Notes under the pieces: model-generated
Told to the model about the DNA's origin: nothing
The model's database searches: none
What the model saw: the letters and a program-made list of their open reading frames with translations, nothing else
Source of the DNA: Actinotignum schaalii_C
GTDB lineage: Bacteria; Actinomycetota; Actinomycetes; Actinomycetales; Actinomycetaceae
NCBI RefSeq assembly: GCF_034119425.1
Contig: NZ_JAWUEL010000039.1
Location: 1 to 17,212 of the forward strand
DNA: 17,212 nucleotides
Reading direction: 5' to 3'
In this document: piece by piece, positions 6,638 to 14,394 of the stretch
How the letters are laid out: the number at the start of each line of letters is the position of its first letter
Position numbering within the stretch: the stretch's first letter is position 1
Made by a program: the position numbers and the translations under genes

Positions 6638-8100
6638 GAGCATTCCTCCAACTGGGCGGCGTCGCGCAAAGCTTCCAGGACGGCCGCGGCCTTATTTAGG
6701 GTTTCTTGGTATTCGGTGGCGGCAACGGAATCTTGGACGATACCCGCGCCGCTGCGCGCGTAGACCGTGTTCCCGATCTTGTAGGCGATGCGGATACCGA
6801 TGCAGGTATCGAGGTTCCCCGAAAAATCGAGGTAGCCGATGGCCCCGCCATAAATACCACGTTTATTGCCTTCGAGGTCATTAATGAGCTGGCAGGCGCG
6901 GATCTTCGGTGCCCCGCTCAGGGTACCCGCGGGCAGAATCGAAGCAACGGCATCCAGGGCATCGCACTCGGGGCGAATTTTCCCGCTCACCGTGGAACCA
7001 ATATGCATAACGTGGGAGAAACGCACCACGTCATGGAAGCGATCCACGTTCACGGTGCCGAATTGCGCCAGGCGCCCGATATCATTACGCCCCAAATCCA
7101 CGAGCATATTATGTTCGGCCAGTTCCTTCGGGTCGGCCAGCAGTTCTTCTTCTAGGCGAGCATCCTCCGCGGAGGTGGCCCCGCGCGGGCGGGTACCGGC
7201 CAGCGGGAAGGTGAAGAGGGTACCATCCTCCAATTTCACCAGGGTTTCCGGGGATGCCCCCGCCACCTCAATATTGTGCCCGCTGAAATAGAACATATAC
7301 GGAGAAGGATTAATGGTGCGCAACACCCGATAGGTATCGATAAGGGAGCCGGTGAATTCCGCACGCAGGCAATTAGAGAGCACGATCTGGAAAATATCAC
7401 CTTCGTGAATATAGTGCTTGGCGCGCTCCACCATCGCCACGAACTCCGCCTCATTAAGCACCGGGGTGATTGGCCCGGTCAGGCGCCCGGTAGTATCCGC
7501 CACCGGCTCGCCGTGCAGGAGCAGCTGGGCCAGTTCGTGCAATTCTTCGGTAGCCCGCGGGTATTCTTCCTCGAGATTATCGAGCCCGACCACCTTGATT
7601 AATATTATTTTTTGACGGAAGTTATCGAAGGCAATAACGGTGTCGAAAAGCATAAGATCGACATCATTAAAGCCTTCCTCGTTCGGGGCATCGAGGCGCA
7701 GGGTCGGTTCGGCATATTTCACGTAGTCATAGGAAAAATATCCCACCAGCCCGCCGGCGAAGGGCGGCATCCCCGGGATTTTCGGGCTGCGGTAGCGGGC
7801 GAGCACCTCGCGGATCGCATCCGAAGGGGAATCATAGGTGGCCGGCTGGTCATTAATACGCACTTGCCCGTCCACTGCGGTTATTTCGAGTTTCGGATCA
7901 TAGCCGAGGAACGTGTAGCGCCCCCAGGTCTGATCCTGACCCGCCGATTCGAGCATATAGACGTGATCGGAAACGTTTTTGAGGATTTTCAGGGCGGTGA
8001 CGGGCGTCAGGGAATCGGAAAGAATTTCGGTGGCAACGGGCGCGGCACGGTACTCGGATCCGAGGGCGCTCAGCTCAGCGAGGGCAGGGTAAAATTGCAT
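6634..8100 (-). CDS. trpE: Anthranilate synthase component I
   Basis: Converts chorismate plus ammonia to anthranilate in the cytosol, in complex with TrpG. 488 residues, normal for the family. The N-terminal Trp-sensing motif is present as MLESAGQDQTWGRYTFLG around residues 49-66, suggesting feedback inhibition is retained. The chorismate-binding domain holds GASPETLVKL, AGTRPRG, ELAEHNMLVDLGRND and PAGTLSGAPK at 390-399; the last form is typical of TrpE rather than PabB, which usually has PGGS(I/V)TGAPK. Start ATG at 8100 has AAAGGA six bases upstream. It overlaps trpG by four bases. The other trp genes are absent from the window. A possible Trp-rich leader lies about 100 bases upstream. 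Confidence 0.95.
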   Translation of the reverse strand: MQFYPALAELSALGSEYRAAPVATEILSDSLTPVTALKILKNVSDHVYMLESAGQDQTWGRYTFLGYDPKLEITAVDGQVRINDQPATYDSPSDAIREVLARYRSPKIPGMPPFAGGLVGYFSYDYVKYAEPTLRLDAPNEEGFNDVDLMLFDTVIAFDNFRQKIILIKVVGLDNLEEEYPRATEELHELAQLLLHGEPVADTTGRLTGPITPVLNEAEFVAMVERAKHYIHEGDIFQIVLSNCLRAEFTGSLIDTYRVLRTINPSPYMFYFSGHNIEVAGASPETLVKLEDGTLFTFPLAGTRPRGATSAEDARLEEELLADPKELAEHNMLVDLGRNDIGRLAQFGTVNVDRFHDVVRFSHVMHIGSTVSGKIRPECDALDAVASILPAGTLSGAPKIRACQLINDLEGNKRGIYGGAIGYLDFSGNLDTCIGIRIAYKIGNTVYARSGAGIVQDSVAATEYQETLNKAAAVLEALRDAAQLEECS

Positions 8101-8104
8101 AATT

Positions 8105-8200
8105 ATCCTTTGTGATAACAGTGCGGGGGTCTTGATTTATGGGGTTACGTTGATCCCTAGGGGCACGTACACGCGAAGCACGCGCGTGCGGGAAGATAAA
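8105..8200 (-). promoter_or_regulatory. trpE 5' leader with possible alternative hairpins
   Basis: Between the candidate leader stop and trpE the minus strand holds a perfect 12-base palindrome GCACGCGCGTGC (8178-8189). Its CACGCG can pair with CGCGTG a few bases later (6 bp, 7-base loop), while its GCGCG part can instead pair with the GGCGCGCC that contains the end of the leader frame. These mutually exclusive pairings are what ribosome-controlled attenuation needs. Close to the start, TTATC and GATAA flank the Shine-Dalgarno region. I do not see a terminator with a T run, so control could be at translation or absent. Confidence 0.3.
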
Positions 8201-8263
8201 TTAGGCGCGCCATCGACGCCAGCCGGCGCCCAGCGCCGCAAGCTTTGCACAACCCGTATCCAT
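8201..8263 (-). CDS. Candidate trp leader peptide
   Basis: A 20-codon minus-strand frame begins with ATG at 8261-8263, ends at TAA 8201-8203 and finishes GWRRWRA, with Trp codons at 8219-8221 and 8210-8212. It sits 100 bases before trpE. Actinobacterial trp leaders (Corynebacterium, Streptomyces) carry clustered Trp codons, though usually adjacent ones. An in-frame GTG at 8270-8272 overlaps the ecfA stop as GTGA and would add three residues. No clear Shine-Dalgarno sequence is visible; TAAAGT at 8271-8276 could be a -10 placing the start of transcription at this ATG. Two Trp codons can arise by chance in GC-rich DNA, so this is a proposal. Confidence 0.4.
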   Translation of the reverse strand: MDTGCAKLAALGAGWRRWRA

Positions 8264-8268
8264 ACCCG

Positions 8269-9786
8269 TCACTTTAGCAGGCCGAATAGTTCGGCGCGCT
8301 GCGTTCCACTTTCCGGATCGCGCGGCTCCAGATGCAGCTCGTTATCGGCCACCTCGTTAATGAATTCCGGATCGTGGCTGATGACCAGCACCGTGGCTCC
8401 GCGCGCTGCAAGCGCGCGGATGTGAGTGGAGATGGAGCGGAGGTGCCGATAATCCACCCCGGAGGTCGGTTCGTCAAAGACATAAAACTCGGCATGCGCG
8501 ACCGTAGCATTGGCGACGACGAGGCGCTGCTTCTGCCCGCCCGATAGCGTTGCCGGATGCCGGTCCGCCACCTCGCCCAATCCGAGGTCGGCCAAGACCT
8601 GCTCGATGCGTTCCTCACTCACCCCGGAATTCCCCAGCGCCACTTCCCCGCGCACGGTTTCCGCGAAAAGCTGGCGGGTGACATCCTGCATCACCAAGCT
8701 GGAATGGCGCAGCCGCTCGCGCCCCCGGCACACTTTCCCACCGAAGGATATTCGTGCCCCCGATTCCGGGTGGGCCAGGCCGATAAGCACCCGGGCCAGG
8801 GTCGTTTTCCCGGCACCGTTAGGCCCCGTCAGCGCGGTCACCTGCCCGGCTGGGATCTCCACCCGCTCCAGATTAAGCACCTCGTGAGGGCCGTACGCAA
8901 AACGCACCGACTCGGCCACCACGCCCGGGGCGGTGGGCGCGCTGGCAGGCGCGCCGGCGTCGTCACCCTTCTTTCCGGTGGCAGGCACGCGCGCCGCACG
9001 TTCGGGGACCCGCAAGGTCCGCAGGCCCAGGCCGATACGTTCCGTTTCGTTCATGGCAAAGAAATCTACGGCCGGGTAGCGCCCGGTAATGCACCCGCCG
9101 TGCATGACGACAACTCGATCCGCGACGCCGCGCAGCGGGTAGAGACGATGTTCCGCGATGATTGTGGTCCACCCGCGGGCCTTGAGGGCGCGCACAACCT
9201 CCGCGAAATGCCCGACCATCTCGGGGCTGAGGTTAGAGGTTGGTTCGTCGAAAAGGAGGATACGATGCGGACCGACCAGCGCGGCGGCGCTGGCCACCAA
9301 TTGCAATTCGCCGCCGGAGAGCGCGGCGAGGCGACGCGGAAGGAAACGCTCAATATTCCAGGTAGTGGCGGCGTGGGCGATGCGTTCCGCGACGAGATCC
9401 GGATCGTCACCGGCATTTTCGCCGGCGAAAGCGAGCTCCTCGAGTACTTTCGCGGTGAAGAATTGCGCACGCGGGTTTTGGAAAACGGTCCCGGCCGCAC
9501 GCCCGAGTTCCTGGATCGGGGTGGCGGCGGTGCTAAGCCCGGCCAGGCGAACCTCGCCGTGCAACTCGCCGGGATACAGCTCGGGAATAAGACCGTTGAG
9601 AAGTTTGAGAATCGTGGACTTGCCCGAGCCGGAAGGCCCGGTAATAAGGGTGCAAGAACCGGCCGGGAAGTCGAGGTCGATATCGCGCACCCCGCAATCG
9701 GTAGCGGGGAGCTCGGGATCGCTCTCGTATGTAAAAGTAACGCCGCGCAGATAGGTGTCGGGTGCTTGCTGATCGAACGCGCTCAT
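8269..9786 (-). CDS. ECF transporter fused double ATPase (EcfA1-EcfA2)
   Basis: Energises an ECF-type vitamin/metal/cofactor importer. 505 residues with two complete ABC domains. First domain (about 12-265): Walker A GPSGSGKST at 50-58, Q-loop VFQNPRAQ, signature LSGGE, Walker B ILLFDEPTSNL, switch AEHR. Second domain (about 315-500): GPNGAGKTT, VMQDV, LSGGQKQR, FYVFDEPTSGVD, ISHDPEF. VFQNP with a following phenylalanine-rich segment is typical of EcfA. Start at ATG 9786, which overlaps the ecfT stop as ATGA; in-frame codons further upstream lie inside ecfT. The fusion replaces the two separate EcfA proteins of Firmicutes and is common in actinobacterial ECF systems. Confidence 0.92.
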   Translation of the reverse strand: MSAFDQQAPDTYLRGVTFTYESDPELPATDCGVRDIDLDFPAGSCTLITGPSGSGKSTILKLLNGLIPELYPGELHGEVRLAGLSTAATPIQELGRAAGTVFQNPRAQFFTAKVLEELAFAGENAGDDPDLVAERIAHAATTWNIERFLPRRLAALSGGELQLVASAAALVGPHRILLFDEPTSNLSPEMVGHFAEVVRALKARGWTTIIAEHRLYPLRGVADRVVVMHGGCITGRYPAVDFFAMNETERIGLGLRTLRVPERAARVPATGKKGDDAGAPASAPTAPGVVAESVRFAYGPHEVLNLERVEIPAGQVTALTGPNGAGKTTLARVLIGLAHPESGARISFGGKVCRGRERLRHSSLVMQDVTRQLFAETVRGEVALGNSGVSEERIEQVLADLGLGEVADRHPATLSGGQKQRLVVANATVAHAEFYVFDEPTSGVDYRHLRSISTHIRALAARGATVLVISHDPEFINEVADNELHLEPRDPESGTQRAELFGLLK

Positions 9787-10667
9787 CGCACTCCTCCCGG
9801 GGTGAAGCTGATATTGACGAGGTAGTAACGCGCCACGATGAGGGCCGCGATCACCGCGAGCCACAGCGCATCCACCCAGGAGAACCGCAGGCGATGCAGC
9901 GAGGTGGGGCGGGTGCGCGAACCGAGGCCGCGCAGGGTTCCCGCGGCCGTCATATCATCGGCAATGCGGGCGCAGGAGGAAAGCAGCGGCACCAGGATAA
10001 ATTCCAGGTAGCGCAGCGGATGGAACACTGCGCTCCAGCCCATGGCCAAGCCGCGCAGCGCCATCGCCTCCCGCACCGCCCGGTATTCGGACACCACGAT
10101 GGGGAGGAAACGCAGCAGCACCGTGACCGGGGCGGTGACCGCCACCGGGATATGGAGAGCGCGCAGTGCGGCCACCAGCTCGCCGGGCACCAGAACCGTG
10201 AGGGCATATCCGGCCAGTGCGGCCGCCGCGCATAACTTGAACATCCAGAACCCGAAGGCCACGAAAAAAGCACCCAAGGCAGAGGCCCCGGTGAGGCTCG
10301 GGAGGAAAATAAGGAACATCCAGAAGGATTCCACAAGGATCACGCCGAGGGCCAGTTTCACCCGCCCGTTACTCACGAGCGCGAGCGCGGCCACCAACAC
10401 CACGATCACCGCGAGCAGGAAACTGCCGCGCGTCATGACCAGCGCATTACCCACCAGCACGAGGAGGAGAACAGTGCGCGGGTCCGGGCGCCAGCGCCGG
10501 CGCTCATCCAAGCTGAGAATCGCGCCGGCATCAAGAACCGCGGGCACGCCGCTGCCGGGCATAGCGGACGCGCCGCTGCCGGGCTGAGCTGGTACACCGG
10601 TAGGGGAAGCGAGCGGGCCGCGAGCACGCGGGCCCGCGGCGTCGTCGTTAAAAACTGTGGAATCCAC
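9783..10667 (-). CDS. ecfT: ECF transporter transmembrane component EcfT
   Basis: Membrane scaffold that couples the ATPases to the substrate-binding S component. 294 residues from a GTG start at 10667; GAGG lies about six bases before it and the ecfS stop is 13 bases upstream. The first 60 residues are Pro/Gly/Ala-rich and disordered-looking, longer than usual. Then come about five hydrophobic helices and, in the cytosolic coupling region, AMALRGLAMGW and AAGTLRGLGS, the two Arg-Gly coupling motifs (x-R-G) that contact the ATPases. A short hydrophobic helix ends the protein. Stop overlaps the ATPase start by four bases. Confidence 0.88.
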   Translation of the reverse strand: MDSTVFNDDAAGPRARGPLASPTGVPAQPGSGASAMPGSGVPAVLDAGAILSLDERRRWRPDPRTVLLLVLVGNALVMTRGSFLLAVIVVLVAALALVSNGRVKLALGVILVESFWMFLIFLPSLTGASALGAFFVAFGFWMFKLCAAAALAGYALTVLVPGELVAALRALHIPVAVTAPVTVLLRFLPIVVSEYRAVREAMALRGLAMGWSAVFHPLRYLEFILVPLLSSCARIADDMTAAGTLRGLGSRTRPTSLHRLRFSWVDALWLAVIAALIVARYYLVNISFTPGGVR

Positions 10668-10680
10668 CGGAACCTCGCAG

Positions 10681-11247
10681 CTAGCGCGCGATACCGGACG
10701 TGCGGAAATGGCGGCGCAGCACCGAGTCGCCGAAGAAACCGCCGATGATTCCGAGCACGAAAACGGCCACGCCCCAGATGGCGATCATGGTCGGGGAGAG
10801 GAACCAGCGCAGGCCGTCGGCGTACTCGGTGCCCATGGAGCCGGCGATGTACTGGTAGTAACCTTCGGCGTCGGTGAGAACCGGGAACCACGGGGCGACG
10901 TACCACAGCGACATCAGCGCATAGCCGAGGATCTTGAGGTAACGCTTGCCGCGCGTGAAGAGGTAATCGCCCAGCAGCCCCAGGCCGAAGGTGAGCAGCA
11001 CGGTCACCCACGGGTGGCCGGTGAGCACCATAAGTGCGCCCACGAGCAGCGCCATAAGCCCGAGGGTGCCAAATTTCGGGGCACGCGCTTTGAAGAGGAA
11101 AACGACGACGCCGTTGGCGATAATCCCCAGCGCGTAGCCCACGAACATCATCGCCGGGTTGATGACGCCCAGCATTCCGAAGCCGAAAAGAACAACGAAG
11201 TAGATGGCGGTAAAAACGCCAATATTTATAAAGTCTTTAGTTTTCAC
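10681..11247 (-). CDS. ECF transporter S component, MptD/Trep_Strep family
   Basis: Substrate-binding membrane subunit of the ECF importer. 188 residues with about six hydrophobic segments (for example AIYFVVLFGFGML, LLVGALMVLTGHPW and AIWGVAVFVLGIIGGFFGD). The opening KTKDFINIGVFTAIYFVV and the YALMSLWYVAPWFPVLTD segment are typical of the Trep_Strep family of putative S components. The transported substrate of this family is not established as far as I know. Start is GTG at 11247 with AGGAG nine bases upstream. It is first in a three-gene operon with the T and A components. Confidence 0.85.
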   Translation of the reverse strand: MKTKDFINIGVFTAIYFVVLFGFGMLGVINPAMMFVGYALGIIANGVVVFLFKARAPKFGTLGLMALLVGALMVLTGHPWVTVLLTFGLGLLGDYLFTRGKRYLKILGYALMSLWYVAPWFPVLTDAEGYYQYIAGSMGTEYADGLRWFLSPTMIAIWGVAVFVLGIIGGFFGDSVLRRHFRTSGIAR

Positions 11248-11289
11248 GGTGAGTCACTCCTGAACGAAGTAGTGAAGAACGGCGCGCCC

Positions 11290-11313
11290 TGAGATTAGGG
11301 CACCCTAACTTGA
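11290..11313 (-). promoter_or_regulatory. DtxR/IdeR-like iron-box palindrome
   Basis: TTAGGG, CA, CCCTAA (11295-11308) is a perfect interrupted palindrome. Laid against the 19-base DtxR/IdeR consensus TTAGGTTAGCCTAACCTAA from 11295 to 11313, 14 of 19 bases agree by my count. It lies about 13-25 bases downstream of the predicted transcription start of the ECF operon, a location suited to repression. Spelling is suggestive, not proof; another dyad-binding regulator is possible. Confidence 0.5.
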
Positions 11314-11327
11314 ACTTTCGGGGATTA

Positions 11328-11355
11328 ACTGTAGCGCTATCTAAGCCTTGGTCAA
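11328..11355 (-). promoter_or_regulatory. Promoter of the ECF operon
   Basis: On the minus strand TTGACC (11350-11355) and TACAGT (11328-11333) are 16 bases apart, close to the sigma-70 type consensus. Transcription would start near 11321, about 75 bases before the GTG of the S component, with the palindrome at 11295-11308 inside the initial transcribed region. Confidence 0.55.
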
Positions 11356-11509
11356 TAGGACGGTTTGGAATGCGGGCGCCGCGATGCGCGCCACAGCACC
11401 CGTGATGGGCCAACGCGGCACCGAACGGAAGAGTATTCTGAGGAATGTATAGTTTTTATTAAGAACGCGAATGACGGCGTTTTTATGACCACTCCAAAGG
11501 AGGCAAGTC

Positions 11510-14191
11510 GTGGTCAGAAAACTCTCCGGTGCACTGAGCGCCCTTATTATCGGCCTATTAGCGGTGATTGCGCCGCTCCCAGCCGCGCTCGGGGAGCCCG
11601 GTTCGGCCGCTCCATCCACGTGGGACGAACTGGTCACCACCGCGTCCCAATCGGGTGACATAAGCGCGACTCTTTCCACTAAGTTGACTCTCAGCGCGGA
11701 CGCGCCGGTGCTACGAGTTACGGCCGGAACCCAGCTCACCCTCACCGGCAGCGGTGAAGTCACCGGTGCGGACCTACCGGCCGTGCAGGTGGAGAAGGGT
11801 GGTTCTCTGACCCTGGCCGGCCCGTCATTCACCCGCACGCAATTCGTGGTGGAGGGCACGCTCACGGTGAGTGCTGGCTCGATCCACGATACGGCACTGA
11901 CCGGTCCGGTTATTTTCGTCAAGGGCGGGGAACTGAATATTAGTGGTACCGCTGATTTCTCGCGTAATTCCAGTGCGCCGCAGGGTGGCACGCTCGGGCC
12001 GAGCGGCGTCACCGCCAGAAAATATGCACCGATTACCGCTTACGGTGGAACTATCACCGTGAGTGGCGGCACCATCACCGAAAATTCCGGCTTGCAACTC
12101 GGCGGCGCTATCGGGGTATGGGGCAGTGCGGAGCAGCCCGCAAAGCTCGTGATCAGCGGGGGCACCCTCAGCAAAAATACGGTGAGCCACCCGAAGTTCC
12201 GCGGTTATGGCGGGGCGGTGTACACCGAAGGTGCGACGGTGGAACTGAGTGGCGGCACCCTGAGCGAAAACGCCACTGAAGTCGGCGGCGCCATGGCTCT
12301 GATGCAATCCCCCTTCACCATGAGCGGAGGCGAAGTACGCGGGAATTCCAACGGTGAATTTGCAGGCTTCGGCGGCGGTATTCTTATCGACGGCGGCACG
12401 GCAACATTCACGGGCGGTACTATCTCGGGTAACACTGCCAACGGTTTCGGTGGCGGACTCAATATCCAAAACTCCACCGTATCGATCTCCGGGCTGACCG
12501 TTACCGAGAACACCGCACTGAAATCCGGCGGCGGCATTTCCTTCGGAGGTACTACCCACGCCGTCATCAACGCGGCAATTATGCGCGGAAATACCGCCAC
12601 GGGATTCTGGGGCGGCGGTGCCATTTACAATGACACCAAGGCACAGCTCACGATGTACAACACCGTTATTCGCAATAACCAGATCAAGGATATGCTCTTG
12701 GTTGGAGCCGGAAACCGCCCGCCGAGCGCCCAGGGTGGCGGGTTGTGGAACTGTCCCACCGGCACAACCACGATGAATATCACGCGGGGCGTTGCTATTT
12801 TCGACAACTCCGCGCCCGATGCTGGAAAAGAGAAGCAGTACAGGGGCGCTGGCGATGATTTCTTCAGTGTGGCCAAACACGAGTACAACAACCCAATTCC
12901 TACCGAAGGCCAGCCTGTTACTGTGACCGAGCGGATGCTGGGCGGTTCCCCGCGCGCCTGGTTCCAGGATGGTTCCGCCTACGGTATTCACACTAATTGG
13001 CCAACGGAGAAGCAGCTGCCGCGCTACCGGGAAGGCGGAGAAAACACCCCAATTCCCTTCGGCCAACCGATTACTGACAATAAAGCCTTTAAGTCGGTTC
13101 CCGGCACGGAAGCGAAAACCCTGGCAGGGGTACTGGCCAGCGTCATTATCGAAAACAACAATGCCACCAATGTTGGTATTAGCGGCGGCGGAATCACCAA
13201 TAACGGCAAGCTGATTTTCGGCGAGGATGACATCTGGACCCTGCGCGTCACGAAGGCGTGGGAGGGCGACGACTCCGCCACCCGCCCCGAGTCCATCACG
13301 TTGGATGTGCTGGTAGGCGGGCACAAACTCCAGGAAATCACCCTCACGGCCGCGCAGCAGTGGACGGCCGATATCCCCAACTTCCCGAACCCAACCACAC
13401 TCATCGACGCGGCCACCGGGAAGCAACTCCCCATCGAATTCCGCGAACACGGCGCGGAAAATTCCCCGTACACGCTGCGCACCACCGCCACCACGGCGGA
13501 CGACGGCGCGAAGCTCTACACGGTGGCGCTCACGAACACCATGTCCACCGAGGTTTCGGTGGCGAAGAAATGGAACGACGACGCCGCGCCTGCCGGCCTG
13601 CGCCCCGATAAGGTCACGGTGGAACTCCTGGATGCGGGCCAGCCGGTGGGTCAGAGCCTGGAGCTAAGCGCAGCGAGCGGATGGGCCGGAACCTTCACGG
13701 ATCTCCCGGTGTACCGCGAGGGCCGCAAGGCGGTGTACTCGGTACGCGAAGTGCAGGTTCCTGGCTACACCACCGTGATTAGCGGGGATGCGGCTAGCGG
13801 GTACGTCATCACGAATACTCATACACCGCCACCGCCAACCACGGAGCCTCCGACGCCGCCATCCACTCCACCGACGACGGAACCTCCCACTCCACCAACC
13901 ACGCCGCCCACTCCGAGCGTGCCGCCAACCACGGAGCCACCAGCTCCGCCCACAACGCCCCCGGCTCCCCCGACCACTCCCCCGGTGCCGCCAACGACAC
14001 CGCCGAGTGTTCCGCCCACGGTGCCGCCGAGCACGCCTCCGGTAACTCCGCCAGCCAGCACGCCGCCGGCCAATCCGCCGCGGATTGTGCGCACCGGTAG
14101 CGACGCTCGTTCCGGAGTTGCCCTCACGGCCACCGCGCTCGTAGCGGGCCTCGGAATCCTGGCCTGGCGCCGCATCCGCACCACGCGCTAA
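11510..14191 (+). CDS. Secreted beta-helix/CnaB surface adhesin with wall-sorting-like tail
   Basis: 893 residues, GTG start at 11510 with a perfect AAAGGAGG seven bases upstream. Residues 1-28 form a signal peptide (MVRKLSGALSALIIGLLAVI, then APLPAALG). From about 45 to 430 run short repeats of the type SGGT(I/L)S.N....GGG(I/A), the pattern of a right-handed parallel beta-helix. Two CnaB-type domains follow: about 576-677 (candidate isopeptide residues K582, E646, N676) and 680-770 (K686, E747, N769). Residues 773-857 are a Pro/Thr/Glu spacer of PPTTEPP/PPTPP type, then IVRTG at 859-863, a hydrophobic segment and RRIRTTR. Likely a wall-anchored adhesin or pilin-like stalk protein; ligand unknown. 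No sortase or pilin partner is adjacent. Confidence 0.88.
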   Translation: MVRKLSGALSALIIGLLAVIAPLPAALGEPGSAAPSTWDELVTTASQSGDISATLSTKLTLSADAPVLRVTAGTQLTLTGSGEVTGADLPAVQVEKGGSLTLAGPSFTRTQFVVEGTLTVSAGSIHDTALTGPVIFVKGGELNISGTADFSRNSSAPQGGTLGPSGVTARKYAPITAYGGTITVSGGTITENSGLQLGGAIGVWGSAEQPAKLVISGGTLSKNTVSHPKFRGYGGAVYTEGATVELSGGTLSENATEVGGAMALMQSPFTMSGGEVRGNSNGEFAGFGGGILIDGGTATFTGGTISGNTANGFGGGLNIQNSTVSISGLTVTENTALKSGGGISFGGTTHAVINAAIMRGNTATGFWGGGAIYNDTKAQLTMYNTVIRNNQIKDMLLVGAGNRPPSAQGGGLWNCPTGTTTMNITRGVAIFDNSAPDAGKEKQYRGAGDDFFSVAKHEYNNPIPTEGQPVTVTERMLGGSPRAWFQDGSAYGIHTNWPTEKQLPRYREGGENTPIPFGQPITDNKAFKSVPGTEAKTLAGVLASVIIENNNATNVGISGGGITNNGKLIFGEDDIWTLRVTKAWEGDDSATRPESITLDVLVGGHKLQEITLTAAQQWTADIPNFPNPTTLIDAATGKQLPIEFREHGAENSPYTLRTTATTADDGAKLYTVALTNTMSTEVSVAKKWNDDAAPAGLRPDKVTVELLDAGQPVGQSLELSAASGWAGTFTDLPVYREGRKAVYSVREVQVPGYTTVISGDAASGYVITNTHTPPPPTTEPPTPPSTPPTTEPPTPPTTPPTPSVPPTTEPPAPPTTPPAPPTTPPVPPTTPPSVPPTVPPSTPPVTPPASTPPANPPRIVRTGSDARSGVALTATALVAGLGILAWRRIRTTR
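13826..14080 (+). repeat. Pro/Thr-rich wall-spanning repeat
   Basis: About 85 codons made almost only of Pro and Thr, with Ser, Val, Ala and Glu, in irregular units such as TTEPP, TPPTTPP and APPTTPP. Such spacers carry surface domains through the peptidoglycan layer. The low-complexity sequence is prone to slippage and length change. Confidence 0.85.
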
Positions 14192-14211
14192 CGGGCCCTG
14201 CGCCTCACCCT

Positions 14212-14247
14212 CGGGGGTGGTACATCGCACGCGATGTACCACCCCCG
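14212..14247 (+). terminator. Perfect 16-bp terminator hairpin
   Basis: CGGGGGTGGTACATCG (14212-14227) and CGATGTACCACCCCCG (14232-14247) are exact reverse complements with a CACG loop. It lies 20 bases after the adhesin stop and is followed by a weak T/A stretch (CCTTTAAAT) at 14258 onward. It insulates the codBA operon. Confidence 0.85.
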
Positions 14248-14346
14248 CCGTCGTCGTACCTTTAAATGGCGAGAATCCGAGTGAGAGCCGTTTCACGCCG
14301 AAAAAATTTCCCTCCGGCCCGGGAGAGGAATATGCTATTGGCAATT

Positions 14347-14369
14347 TGAGCCAAAATCAGGACGGCTCA
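14347..14369 (+). promoter_or_regulatory. Small hairpin in the codB 5' leader
   Basis: TGAGCC (14347-14352) pairs with GGCTCA (14364-14369) around an 11-base A-rich loop, ending ten bases before the GGAGG that serves codB. A possible -10, TATGCT, lies at 14331-14336, so the hairpin would be near the mRNA 5' end. It could influence translation start but no known riboswitch core is recognised. Confidence 0.25.
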
Positions 14370-14394
14370 GGAAAATTCGGAGGCACGCTCGCTT

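Noticed and set aside
6062..8100. Assignment as pabA/pabB instead of trpG/trpE
   Set aside because: The large subunit has PAGTLSGAPK and the N-terminal LES-type Trp-sensing motif, both typical of TrpE.
8224..8239. GC hairpin after ecfA as its terminator
   Set aside because: The stem CGGCGC/GCGCCG has only a 3-4 base loop and no T run, and it lies within the candidate leader frame; too weak to call.
8557..9825. 422-codon plus-strand frame opposite the ECF ATPase
   Set aside because: The minus strand carries two complete ABC domains with all motifs; the antisense frame matches nothing and results from GC-rich codon bias.
11825..13450. 541-codon minus-strand frame opposite the beta-helix adhesin
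   Set aside because: No family features, no ribosome binding site, and the plus strand has a signal peptide, CnaB domains and a strong Shine-Dalgarno sequence.
14248..14394. Purine-type riboswitch before codB
   Set aside because: I find no three-way junction or conserved purine core bases; only one simple stem is present.
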